From Saprospiraceae bacterium UBA6168 (lineage in GTDB: Bacteria; Bacteroidota; Bacteroidia; Chitinophagales; Saprospiraceae), in the NCBI GenBank assembly GCA_002435785.1, contig DIUC01000095.1:11869-32919 (forward strand): a stretch of DNA of 21,051 nt, given 5' to 3'. The notes under the pieces are model-generated. The model did not search any database and had not been told where the DNA came from. It saw only the letters and a program-made list of their open reading frames with translations. A program made the position numbers and the translations under genes. Shown one piece after another: positions 1 to 7,800 of the stretch (the stretch's first letter is position 1; the number at the start of each line of letters is the position of its first letter).

Positions 1-974
1 GTCACTACGCACACGTTGACTGCCCAGGCCACGCTGACTATGTAAAGAACATGGTAACAGGCGCTGCCCAAATGGACGGTGCTATCATCGTGGTAGCTGC
101 AACAGACGGACCTATGCCACAGACTCGTGAGCACATCTTGCTTGCCCGTCAGGTAGGTGTTCCTTCACTTGTAGTTTTCATGAATAAAGTTGACTTGGTG
201 GATGACCCAGAAATGTTGGAGCTTGTTGAGATGGAAATGCGCGACCTACTCAGCCAGTACCAATTCGATGGTGATAACACACCAGTAATACAGGGCTCTG
301 CTATCAATGCACTTTCTGGCGATGCAGGTGGTGTTCAGTCCATCCAGAATTTGATGGACGCTGTTGATAGCTGGATTCCAGACCCAATTCGTGCTGTTGA
401 TAAAGACTTCCTGATGCCTGTTGAGGACGTATTCTCTATCACTGGCCGTGGAACAGTTGCCACTGGTCGTATCGAGCGTGGCGTTATCAACGTTGGTGAC
501 CCAGTTGAAATCATCGGTATGATGGAAGCAGGTGCTAAACCGCTTACTTCTACGGTAACGGGTGTGGAGATGTTCCGCAAGTTGCTCGACCGTGGTGAAG
601 CTGGTGACAACGCTGGTTTGCTTCTGCGTGGTATTGACAAGGATGCTATCCGTCGTGGTATGGTTATCTGCAAGCCAGGTTCTGTGAAGCCCCACTTGAA
701 GTTCAAGTGCGAGGTTTACGTACTTGGCAAAGATGAAGGTGGTCGTCACACACCATTCTTCAATGGCTACCGTCCACAGTTTTACTTCCGTACAACGGAC
801 GTGACTGGCGACTGCAAACTGCCAGAAGGTGTTGAGATGGTAATGCCTGGCGACAACGTTTCGCTGGAAGTGAACCTTATCAACCCAATTGCAATGGAGA
901 AGGGTCTTCGCTTCGCCATCCGTGAAGGTGGCCGTACCGTAGGTGCAGGCCAAGTTACTGAGATTATCGCGTAA
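1..974 (+). CDS. tuf: Elongation factor Tu, 5'-truncated by the window edge
   Basis: EF-Tu is the GTPase that delivers aminoacyl-tRNA to the ribosomal A site. The reading frame is open from base 3 and encodes 323 residues, so about 75 N-terminal residues, including the P-loop and switch I, lie outside the window. The frame opens with the G3 motif DCPGH (bases 18-32), followed by the G4 motif NKVD (183-194) and a G5-like GSAINAL. The remaining GTPase domain, domain 2 (GRGTVATGRIERG) and domain 3 (KPHLKFKCEVYVL to the C-terminal GAGQVTEIIA) are intact. The internal ATG at base 51 lies after the G3 motif, so it is not the start. The gene is followed by a terminator and then tRNA-Trp, the usual Bacteroidota arrangement. 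Confidence 0.98.
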   Translation, partial: HYAHVDCPGHADYVKNMVTGAAQMDGAIIVVAATDGPMPQTREHILLARQVGVPSLVVFMNKVDLVDDPEMLELVEMEMRDLLSQYQFDGDNTPVIQGSAINALSGDAGGVQSIQNLMDAVDSWIPDPIRAVDKDFLMPVEDVFSITGRGTVATGRIERGVINVGDPVEIIGMMEAGAKPLTSTVTGVEMFRKLLDRGEAGDNAGLLLRGIDKDAIRRGMVICKPGSVKPHLKFKCEVYVLGKDEGGRHTPFFNGYRPQFYFRTTDVTGDCKLPEGVEMVMPGDNVSLEVNLINPIAMEKGLRFAIREGGRTVGAGQVTEIIA

Positions 975-1007
975 TTCGGTTCTACCGATTGCTTTTTAAA
1001 AGATAGG

Positions 1008-1046
1008 AAGTTAAGTGCCCCTTTACTGGGGTGCTTAACTTTTCTG
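1008..1046 (+). terminator. Intrinsic terminator after tuf
   Basis: A 14-bp stem pairs 1008-1021 with 1028-1041, including two G-T wobbles, around a six-base loop (TTTACT). A short T run overlaps its 3' foot. A smaller hairpin (TCGGT/ACCGA) with five Ts lies just after the tuf stop codon, at about 977-998. Together they probably end the tuf transcript before tRNA-Trp. The T tract is short, so some read-through is possible. Confidence 0.65.
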
Positions 1047-1123
1047 CACTTATAGCGTAAGCGTTGCGATGCTGATTTCGTTAGCCAATTATTTGTTGCT
1101 TCGCAATTTTGAAATCATTGTTT

Positions 1124-1199
1124 ACGGGCGTAGCTCAAGTGGTAGAGCGACGGTCTCCAAAACCGTAGGCTGAGGGTTCGAGTCCTTCCGCCCGTGCCA
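1124..1199 (+). tRNA. tRNA-Trp, anticodon CCA
   Basis: A complete cloverleaf can be folded by eye. The acceptor stem is seven perfect pairs (1124-1130 with 1189-1195). The D stem is GCTC/GAGC and the anticodon stem ACGGT/ACCGT. The seven-base loop CTCCAAA carries anticodon CCA at 1157-1159, and the T loop contains GTTCGAGTC. The discriminator base is G, and CCA is encoded at 1197-1199. A single tRNA-Trp between tuf and secE is typical of Bacteroidota. Confidence 0.97.
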
Positions 1200-1279
1200 T
1201 GTTCACATTGTTTAGGAGAGAAGGTTGACCGGCTTGAGCCTGTTTCCCCCGACACCTTACAAAACATTTATAGTTTATA

Positions 1280-1474
1280 ATGGACAAGATTAAGCTCTAC
1301 TTTCAAGATAGTTACAACGAATTGGTGAACAAGGTTACTTGGCCTACTTGGGCCAACCTCCAAAGTACAACCGTCGTAGTTTTGATAGGGTTGTTCGTGT
1401 TTACCCTTGCTGTCTTTTTGATGGACTCAGCTTCAAAGGGACTCATGGACGGCGTTATTTATAAATTGAGGTAA
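1280..1474 (+). CDS. secE: Preprotein translocase subunit SecE
   Basis: SecE is the small membrane subunit that clamps SecY in the SecYEG protein-conducting channel. The 64-residue protein has the short single-helix form seen outside enterobacteria. It has an amphipathic N-terminal segment, the conserved VTWPTW motif (residues 19-24) and one transmembrane helix (about 31-49). The start has an A/T-rich upstream region (TTTATAGTTTATA) and no Shine-Dalgarno motif. nusG begins 19 bases after its stop, so the pair is probably co-transcribed. Confidence 0.96.
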   Translation: MDKIKLYFQDSYNELVNKVTWPTWANLQSTTVVVLIGLFVFTLAVFLMDSASKGLMDGVIYKLR

Positions 1475-1493
1475 TTAGCCAAACAATCACTTC

Positions 1494-2042
1494 ATGTCTG
1501 AAGAAAAAAAATGGTACTCCCTCCGGGTTATCAGTGGCAAGGAGAAGAAAATCAAAGAGCGTATTGAGCTTGAAATAAAGCGCAACGGCTGGGAGGATTT
1601 CGTTACTCAAGTTATTGTACCAACGGAAAAGGTTTACAAGATTAGGACTGGCAAGAAAGTGATGTCCGAGCGGAACATTCTTCCTGGGTACATATTGATA
1701 GAAGCCGACCCAAAGAAATTCGTTGGCGAGTTAGTTCAGGCAATAGCCAATGTTCCCAATGTCATTCATTTCTTGGGTAAAAATACCCCGATACCGATGC
1801 AGACCTCCGAGGCGAACCGTCTGCTTGGCAAAGTGGATGAATCCAAAGATGCAGGCGAACAAATGTTGGAGCCGTTCATCGTCGGAGAGACCGTGAAAAT
1901 TATTGACGGTCCGTTTGCAGAGTTCATTGGGGATGTTCAGGAACTGAATGAAGAAAAGAAGAAACTGAAGGTTATCGTAAAAATCTTCGGGCGTGGAACG
2001 GAAGTGGAGTTGAATTTCATGCAAGTAGAAAAAACACAGTAA
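1494..2042 (+). CDS. nusG: Transcription termination/antitermination factor NusG
   Basis: NusG rides on RNA polymerase, modulates pausing and Rho action, and couples transcription to the ribosome. The 182-residue protein shows an N-terminal NGN domain (about residues 5-112, beginning KKWYSLRVISGKEKK, with the NILPGYILIE strand at 61-70). A KOW domain follows (about 128-158, FIVGETVKIIDGPFAEFIG), and the protein ends EVELNFMQVEKTQ. Length and domain order are normal for the family. It lies directly after secE and is separated from rplK by a spacer that folds into one long hairpin. Confidence 0.97.
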   Translation: MSEEKKWYSLRVISGKEKKIKERIELEIKRNGWEDFVTQVIVPTEKVYKIRTGKKVMSERNILPGYILIEADPKKFVGELVQAIANVPNVIHFLGKNTPIPMQTSEANRLLGKVDESKDAGEQMLEPFIVGETVKIIDGPFAEFIGDVQELNEEKKKLKVIVKIFGRGTEVELNFMQVEKTQ

Positions 2043-2046
2043 TACT

Positions 2047-2139
2047 AATGCTGAACGATAATTGATGAACAATGAATTGCAACCCGAAAGGGCAATTCAT
2101 TTTGGAGCAGCGCCCAATCATCAATCATCATTCAACATT
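2047..2139 (+). promoter_or_regulatory. Long composite hairpin filling the nusG-rplK spacer
   Basis: Three nested stems are visible. The outermost pairs 2047-2055 with 2131-2139 (8 of 9). The middle pairs 2057-2068 with 2118-2129 (11 of 12). The inner hairpin runs 2071-2101, with a 9-bp AATGAATTG/CAATTCATT stem, a three-base bulge, and CCC-GAAA-GGG capped by a GNRA-type tetraloop. The structure ends 16 bases before the rplK start. Its function is unknown: it could be an L11/L1 autoregulatory leader, an RNA processing site, or an intergenic repeat element. Confidence 0.6.
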
Positions 2140-2155
2140 CATCATTAAGATAGCA

Positions 2156-2596
2156 ATGGCAAAAGAAGTCGAATTTCTCATCAAATTACAGGCGAAAGGT
2201 GGTCAAGCCAACCCTTCCCCTCCCATCGGCCCCGCACTTGGTTCTAAGGGCGTGAATATCATGGAGTTCTGCAAGCGTTTCAACGCTGAAACGCAGGACC
2301 GCATGGGCAAGATACTTCCTGTGCAGATTTCGGTGTACAAGGACAAAACCTTTGAATACGTCATCAAGACTGCTCCGGCGGCAATCCAACTCCTTGAGGT
2401 GGCCAAGCTGAAAAGTGGTTCTCCAGAGCCTAACCGCAACAAAGTGGGTAAAGTGACTTGGGATCATGTTCGCACCATCGCTGAAGACAAGATGTCCGAC
2501 CTTAACTGCTTCACCATTGAATCCGCCATGCGGATGGTCGCAGGTACAGCTCGCAGTATGGGCCTCAAAGTGGAAGGCGGCAAAGCACCACAATAA
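2156..2596 (+). CDS. rplK: 50S ribosomal protein L11
   Basis: L11 forms the GTPase-associated centre base together with 23S rRNA. The frame is open from 2072, but the family N-terminus (MAKEVEFLIKLQAKGGQANPSPP) starts at ATG 2156. The 28 residues upstream would be encoded by the spacer hairpin, so I chose 2156, which gives 146 residues, the usual length. The proline-rich NTD motif PSPPIGPALGSKGVNIMEFCK and the C-terminal RNA-binding domain (from about residue 75, ending RSMGLKVEGG) are present. It heads the L11-L1 pair. Confidence 0.96.
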   Translation: MAKEVEFLIKLQAKGGQANPSPPIGPALGSKGVNIMEFCKRFNAETQDRMGKILPVQISVYKDKTFEYVIKTAPAAIQLLEVAKLKSGSPEPNRNKVGKVTWDHVRTIAEDKMSDLNCFTIESAMRMVAGTARSMGLKVEGGKAPQ

Positions 2597-2597
2597 T

Positions 2598-2711
2598 CTG
2601 CATCCGTGCAGGAAAGCTGGTCAGCCTATCGGCTAACCGTAAAACAAATTGAGGCATAAGCCTCACTGAATCGAGTAGGGAGCCTTGGCGGTAAAGTCAG
2701 CCTGGCGCTAA
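2598..2711 (+). promoter_or_regulatory. Hairpin-rich rplK-rplA spacer
   Basis: The 136-base spacer before rplA contains several small hairpins: CTGCA/TGCAG (2598-2611), GGT-AGCC/GGCT-ACC (2619-2638) and GAGGC-ATAA-GCCTC (2651-2664). A weaker GGTAA/TTACC stem lies near 2690-2716. The word AGCCT recurs four times (2623, 2659, 2681, 2699). No Bacteroidota promoter match was seen. L1 represses its own operon in other bacteria, so a regulatory site is plausible here, but I could not recognise the L1-binding motif. Confidence 0.4.
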
Positions 2712-2732
2712 TTACCTCACAAATTTTATTCA

Positions 2733-3425
2733 ATGGCAAAAGTTCCTAAAAAAAGAAAGGCTGTTGACAAGAAAGTTGACAGCGCTAAGCTTCACGCATT
2801 AGACGAGGCCATGGCCTTGGTCAAAAACGTGAACACGGCAAAATTCGATGCATCCGTGGACATCCACGTGCGCCTCGGCATTGACCCACGTAAGGCAGAC
2901 CAAGCCATCCGGGGCACTGCAAATCTTCCTCACGGTACCGGTAAAACCAAACGTGTACTTGTTTTCTGCACACCAGATAAGGAGCAGGAAGCCAAGGACG
3001 CCGGTGCTGACCACGTCGGTCTCGACGAATTGCTCACCAAGATTTTGGGTGGCTGGACGGACTTCGATGTCGCAGTCGCAACTCCAACTGTAATGGCTCA
3101 AGTCGGTAAGGTAGCACGGGTGCTCGGTCCTCGTGGCCTCATGCCCAACCCCAAAACGGGTACGGTGACGATGGACCTCGCCACGGCAGTCAGCGACGTA
3201 AAAGGTGGTAAGGTTGCTTTCCGTGTTGACAAATACGGTATCATCCATTCCTCTGTGGGCAGGGTATCATTTACACCAGAAAAGTTGGTGGACAACGCCA
3301 ATGAATTGATAAATACCTTAGTGAAGATGAAACCATCCTCCTCCAAAGGTATCTACCTCAAATCAATTACAGTGGCCAGTACCATGAGCCCAGGCATCAA
3401 AGTTGACTCAAAAACAATTCGTTAA
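2733..3425 (+). CDS. rplA: 50S ribosomal protein L1
   Basis: L1 forms the mobile stalk near the ribosomal E site and is a known translational autorepressor in other bacteria. The 230-residue protein carries the family signatures in order: a basic N-terminus (MAKVPKKRKA), VDIHVRLGIDPRKADQAIRG (about residues 42-61), LPHGTGK, a GLMPNPKTGTV loop, and the closing SITVASTMSPGIKVD. The length is normal. It follows rplK across a structured spacer and precedes rplJ by 66 bases. Confidence 0.97.
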   Translation: MAKVPKKRKAVDKKVDSAKLHALDEAMALVKNVNTAKFDASVDIHVRLGIDPRKADQAIRGTANLPHGTGKTKRVLVFCTPDKEQEAKDAGADHVGLDELLTKILGGWTDFDVAVATPTVMAQVGKVARVLGPRGLMPNPKTGTVTMDLATAVSDVKGGKVAFRVDKYGIIHSSVGRVSFTPEKLVDNANELINTLVKMKPSSSKGIYLKSITVASTMSPGIKVDSKTIR

Positions 3426-3433
3426 ATCCTTAA

Positions 3434-3476
3434 GTGGCAAGCCGAACTGGTCTGATTTGACCGAGTCGTTTGCCAC
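3434..3476 (+). promoter_or_regulatory. Candidate L10 leader hairpin upstream of rplJ
   Basis: A 7-bp basal stem (GTGGCAA 3434-3440 with TTGCCAC 3470-3476) encloses an upper hairpin pairing 3446-3452 with 3459-3466. The upper hairpin has one bulged G and a six-base loop. It ends 15 bases before the rplJ start. In many bacteria the L10-L12 complex binds an rplJ leader and represses translation. The position fits that role, but I have not matched the detailed consensus. Confidence 0.5.
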
Positions 3477-3491
3477 CAAATCGTTATAAAA

Positions 3492-4025
3492 ATGACAAGG
3501 GAAGAAAAAACGGCTGCGATTGAGGTGCTGAAAGAAAAGTTCTCTGGTTCCTCTTTCTTCTACCTTGCAGATTCTTCTGCATTATCAGTCGCACAAATCA
3601 ACGTTCTGAGAAGGAAGCTTCACGAACAAGGCATGAACTTGACCGTGGTGAAGAACACCTTGGCCCGCAAGGCGCTCGAAGCAGCATCCACAGACAGCAC
3701 AAACTTCGACGGCTTGTATGATTCATTGCACGGCCCAACTGCTATCATCTTCACAGAGGTGGCCAACTCGCCAGCAAAAATCATCAAAGCATTCCGTAAA
3801 TCCTCAGACACAACACGTCCGCAGATAAAGGCAGCCTACATTGACACTGCAATTTATGTCGGCGACGACCAACTCGATGCTTTGGTCAACCTCAAGTCCA
3901 AAGAGGACTTGCTGGGCGAACTCATCGGCTTGCTCAACTCGCCGATGTCGAACCTGCTTTCCCAGCTTGCTTCTGGTGGGCAGAACGTCATGGGCTTGCT
4001 GAAAACGCTTGAACAAAGAGGTTGA
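3492..4025 (+). CDS. rplJ: 50S ribosomal protein L10
   Basis: L10 anchors the L7/L12 dimers to the ribosomal stalk. The 177-residue protein begins MTREEKTAAIEVLKEKF. It has the family core (LADSSALSVAQINVLRRKLHEQG, VVKNTLARKA, GPTAIIFTE) and ends in a long C-terminal helix (about residues 140-177, ELIGLLNSPMSNLLSQLASG) of the kind that binds L12. Length is normal. The gene is preceded by a possible autoregulatory hairpin and followed by a 131-base spacer with a long inverted repeat before rplL. Confidence 0.97.
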   Translation: MTREEKTAAIEVLKEKFSGSSFFYLADSSALSVAQINVLRRKLHEQGMNLTVVKNTLARKALEAASTDSTNFDGLYDSLHGPTAIIFTEVANSPAKIIKAFRKSSDTTRPQIKAAYIDTAIYVGDDQLDALVNLKSKEDLLGELIGLLNSPMSNLLSQLASGGQNVMGLLKTLEQRG

Positions 4026-4034
4026 TGAAGGGAT

Positions 4035-4093
4035 GAGGGATGAGAAACGAGGGATGAAAATCCTGAAAACTCATCCCTCGTTCCTCATGCCTC
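4035..4093 (+). repeat. Long inverted repeat in the rplJ-rplL spacer
   Basis: Arms 4035-4057 and 4071-4093 pair at 21 of 23 positions around a 13-base loop. The inner 12 bp (AACGAGGGATGA/TCATCCCTCGTT) are perfect. The left arm and the bases just before it contain the word GGGATGA three times. There is no T run on the + strand, so it is not an ordinary terminator. It may adjust the L10:L12 ratio by processing or attenuation; that is inference. Confidence 0.7.
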
Positions 4094-4156
4094 GCACCTA
4101 ACTTGGCTTCCAAGACAACGCACGATAAGTATTCTTAAAAATTTAAAACGATTAAA

Positions 4157-4534
4157 ATGGCTGATTTGAAAGCTCTTGCAGAACAACTGGTTAACCTCAC
4201 CATCAAAGAGGTGACGGAATTGACCGGTATAATGGAAAGTGACTACGGCATTAAGCCTGCTGCTGCTGCAGTGGCAGTTGCTGCTGGTCCAGCTGCTGAT
4301 GGCGGCCCTGCCGTTGTTGAACAAACTGAATTCGATGTGATTTTGACCTCGGCTGGTGCTGCCAAATTGCAGGTAGTAAAAGCTGTGAAAGATGCCCTTG
4401 GTTTGGGTCTCGTTGAAGCCAAAGGATTGGTAGATGCTGCTCCTGGTCCAGTGAAGCAGGCTGTTTCCAAAGACGAAGCTGAGAAGCTGAAGAAACTTTT
4501 GGAAGAAGCCGGTGCTCAGGTGGAACTGAAGTAA
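4157..4534 (+). CDS. rplL: 50S ribosomal protein L7/L12
   Basis: L7/L12 forms the flexible stalk dimers that recruit translation factors. The 125-residue acidic protein has the dimerising N-terminal domain (residues 1-33, MADLKALAEQLVNLTIKEVTELT) and an alanine-rich hinge (about 36-52). The globular C-terminal domain follows, with the signatures FDVILTSAGAAKLQVVKAVKD and GLGLVEAKGLVDAAPGPVK. The start ATG is preceded by an A-rich stretch without a Shine-Dalgarno motif. The neighbours are rplJ upstream and, after a structured 357-base gap, rpoB. Confidence 0.98.
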   Translation: MADLKALAEQLVNLTIKEVTELTGIMESDYGIKPAAAAVAVAAGPAADGGPAVVEQTEFDVILTSAGAAKLQVVKAVKDALGLGLVEAKGLVDAAPGPVKQAVSKDEAEKLKKLLEEAGAQVELK

Positions 4535-4891
4535 GCTGATACCCGGCTTGCCGGGCTATTAGCAAAAAGCAGTTATTTACTAATCTAAATCAATGCTTAG
4601 TCACAACTTTTTTGCTACATAGCGCTTTAAGAACAGGAGGCTTAACTAATCCGCTTGCGGATTGGTTAAGCCTATTGTCGTTTCGTAAGTTGTGATACTT
4701 TGTTTCTTCCTGAAAAGCAGTCAGTTGGAGTTTATTCTATTGAGGTTAGCAGTGTCGGATAAGGAGAGATTTTATATTTTCTTGTAGAACGAAAAATATG
4801 CCATTCTCTCCAAAGTCTTATTCTGCCCGAATATCCTTCAGGAAGCAGGCTTGACCGCAATTACAATCACAAATAAATTTTTTCGCCAGAT
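4535..4891 (+). promoter_or_regulatory. Structured 357-base rplL-rpoB leader
   Basis: No gene is visible in this stretch. It contains a small hairpin (CCCGGC/GCCGGG, about 4543-4556), then a 17-bp hairpin (4638-4654 with 4657-4673). That hairpin is enclosed by a 9-bp outer stem (TCACAACTT 4601-4609 with AAGTTGTGA 4687-4695). A second domain is closed by CTTCCTGAA (4706-4714) with TTCAGGAAG (4837-4845). Inside it GGAGAGA (4763-4769) pairs with TCTCTCC (4805-4811), and ATATTTT pairs with AAAATAT. In E. coli the matching gap holds an attenuator and an RNase III site. I found no convincing promoter. Confidence 0.55.
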
Positions 4892-7800
4892 ATGACATCA
4901 ATTCCAAATGTCAGCGTTACCGAGACGGGCAGGTTTAGTTTCGGTAAAATCAAGTTACCCTCCGAACACCCCGACCTGCTTGAAATTCAATTGAAATCCT
5001 TCCAAGAGTTCTTTCAGTTGGAAACCACACCAGAAAATAGGGGAAATGAAGGACTGTTCAAGGTTTTCAAAGAGAATTTCCCAATCACCGATGCCCGAAA
5101 CATCTTCGTGCTGGAGTTCCTCGACTATTACGTTGACCCTCCCCGCTACACCATAGAGGAGTGTATGCAGCGTGGCCTAACTTACAGCGTACCGCTAAAG
5201 GCGAAGCTTCGTTTGTCTTGCAACGACGTAGAACACGTTGACTTTGAAACGATTGTACAGGATGTTTTTCTTGGAAACATCCCCTACATGACCCCAAAGG
5301 GTACTTTCGTCATCAACGGTGCAGAACGGGTAGTTGTTTCACAGCTTCACCGTTCACCGGGTGTTTTCTTTGGCCAAAACTATCACCCGAATGGCACCGC
5401 CATCTACTCGGCAAGGGTAATCCCTTTCAAAGGGGCTTGGATGGAATTTGCCACCGACATCAATAACGTGATGTATGCGTACATTGACCGGAAAAAGAAA
5501 TTCCCGGTAACGACGCTGCTTCGTGCCATTGGTTTCGACAACGACAAATCCATCCTCGACCTGTTCAACCTGGCCGATGAAATCACCAACACCAGGGCAA
5601 ATATCGAAGCTGCCATTGGCCGCAAGCTTGCTGCCAGGGTTCTCCGTTCTTGGACGGAAGACTTCGTGGATGAGGACACTGGCGAGGTAGTGACCATTGA
5701 GCGAAACGAAATCATCCTTGAGCGTGACGTTATACTGGATGAGGACAATATTGAGCAGGTAATCAGTTCTGGCCTTGCCACCATTATCCTCCAGCGGGAG
5801 GACATTGAGGAGGATTACACCATTATATACAATACGCTACAAAAAGACCCGACCAGTTCTGAAATGGAAGCGGTCAACTACATCTACCGTCAGCTTCGTG
5901 GTGCCGAGCCACCCGATGACGAGACGGCTCGTGGCATCATTGACAAGCTGTTCTTCTCTGACAAACGCTACAACTTGGGCGAGGTGGGCCGTTACAAAAT
6001 CAACCGCAAGTTGAGCATGGAGACATCGCTTGAGACCTTGGTGTTGACCAAAGACGACATCATCGCCATCGTGAAATACCTCGTTCGCCTGATGAACCAA
6101 CGGGCGGAGATTGACGATATTGACCACCTCAGCAACCGTCGTGTGCGCACGGTGGGCGAGCAGCTCTATGCCCAGTTCGGTGTAGGTTTGGCGAGGATGG
6201 CCCGTACCATACGGGAGCGTATGAACGTGCGTGACAATGAGGTGTTCACCCCGATTGACTTGATTAACGCAAGGACTTTGTCTTCCGTCATCAACTCCTT
6301 CTTCGGTACAAGCCAACTCTCACAGTTCCTCGACCAAACGAACCCGCTTTCCGAAATCACCCACAAGCGCCGTATCTCGGCACTTGGACCAGGCGGTTTG
6401 TCAAGGGAGCGGGCAGGCTTCGAGGTTCGGGACGTTCACTATTCCCACTATGGTCGCCTTTGCACCATCGAAACGCCGGAAGGCCCGAACATCGGTCTTA
6501 TTTCGACGCTCTGCGTGCACGCCAAGGTGAACAAAATGGGATTCTTGGAAACGCCTTACCGGAAAGTGAACAAGGGCGTGGTTGATATTCATCATGCCGC
6601 TACTTATCTTTCTGCTGAGGCAGAGGACACCATAAAAGTTGCGCAAGCGAATGCACCTTTTGACAGTGAAGGCAAGTTCCTTAACGACCGTATAAAGTCG
6701 AGGGAGCATGGTGATTTCCCAGTGCTTTCACCAGACGATATTGAGTACATGGACGTTGCCCCGAACCAGATTGTGGGCGTTTCTGCATCCATGATTCCTT
6801 TCCTTGAGAACGACGACGCCAACCGTGCACTCATGGGCTCCAACATGCAACGTCAGGCAGTACCGCTCATCCGCCCGGCAGCTCCAATCGTGGGCACGGG
6901 CCTGGAGGGCAAGGTAGCCCGTGATTCCCGCATGTTGATAAACGCAGAGGGCGATGGGGTAGTGGAGTATGTGGACGCTACGGAGGTTGTCATTCGCTAC
7001 GACCGTACCGAAAACGAGCAGTTGGTTTCTTTCGAGGACAACCGCAAGACTTACAAACTGACAAAGTTCCTGCGTACCAACCAAGCTACCTGCGTTAACC
7101 TAAAGCCCATTGTACGCAAAGGCCAGCGGGTAAACAAAGGTGAAATACTTTGCGATGGCTACGCAACCGATATGGGTGAATTGGCCCTTGGCCAAAACCT
7201 GAAAGTGGCGTTCATGCCTTGGAAAGGTTACAACTTTGAGGACGCCATCGTGCTTTCGGAGCGAGTAGTTCGGGAAGACGTTTTCACCTCCGTCCACATA
7301 GAGTCCTTTGAGATGGACGTTCGTGACACCAAGCTCGGCGAGGAAGAACTCACCAACGACATTCCTAATGTGAGTGAAGAGGCAACCAAAGACCTTGATG
7401 AGCACGGTATCATTCGGATTGGCGCATGGGTTAAGGAGGGCGATATCCTCATTGGAAAAATCACCCCAAAAGGGGAGACAGACCCAACGCCGGAGGAGAA
7501 ACTGCTCCGTGCCATTTTCGGTGACAAGGCTGGCGACGTCAAAGATGCTTCGCTCAAGGTTCCGCCTTCCATCAGCGGTGTGGTCATTAGCAAACAACTT
7601 TTCGCACGTGCAAAAAAGAGCAACGTGCAGAAAACGCAGGAAACCGAGGTTTTGAAAAAACTCGATGACCAGCACGCTATTGCCACCAACGAGTTGAAGA
7701 CGATTTTGATTGACAAACTCCTCGTGTTGGTGCGTGACAAAACTGCGCAAGGCGTCAGGACCATCTACAACGAGCAGATGATTCCAAAGGGAACCAAGTT

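Noticed and set aside
2072..2155. N-terminal extension of L11 from an upstream ATG
   Set aside because: The extra 28 residues are encoded by the spacer hairpin and do not fit the L11 family. The conserved MAKEVEF start is at 2156.
4157..4534. Alanine-rich repeats in rplL as a low-complexity insertion
   Set aside because: The Ala/Pro/Gly-rich stretch is the normal flexible hinge of L7/L12.
4690..4710. Promoter in the rplL-rpoB gap based on TACTTTG near 4696
   Set aside because: It is one base short of TAnnTTTG and has no -33 TTTG at 19-21 bases. It also overlaps the outer stem of the leader structure.
6299..6430. Possible rifampicin-resistance substitutions in rpoB
   Set aside because: The main resistance positions (Q478, D481, H491, S496) are wild type. 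The Thr at 483 is a difference from E. coli that I cannot link to resistance.
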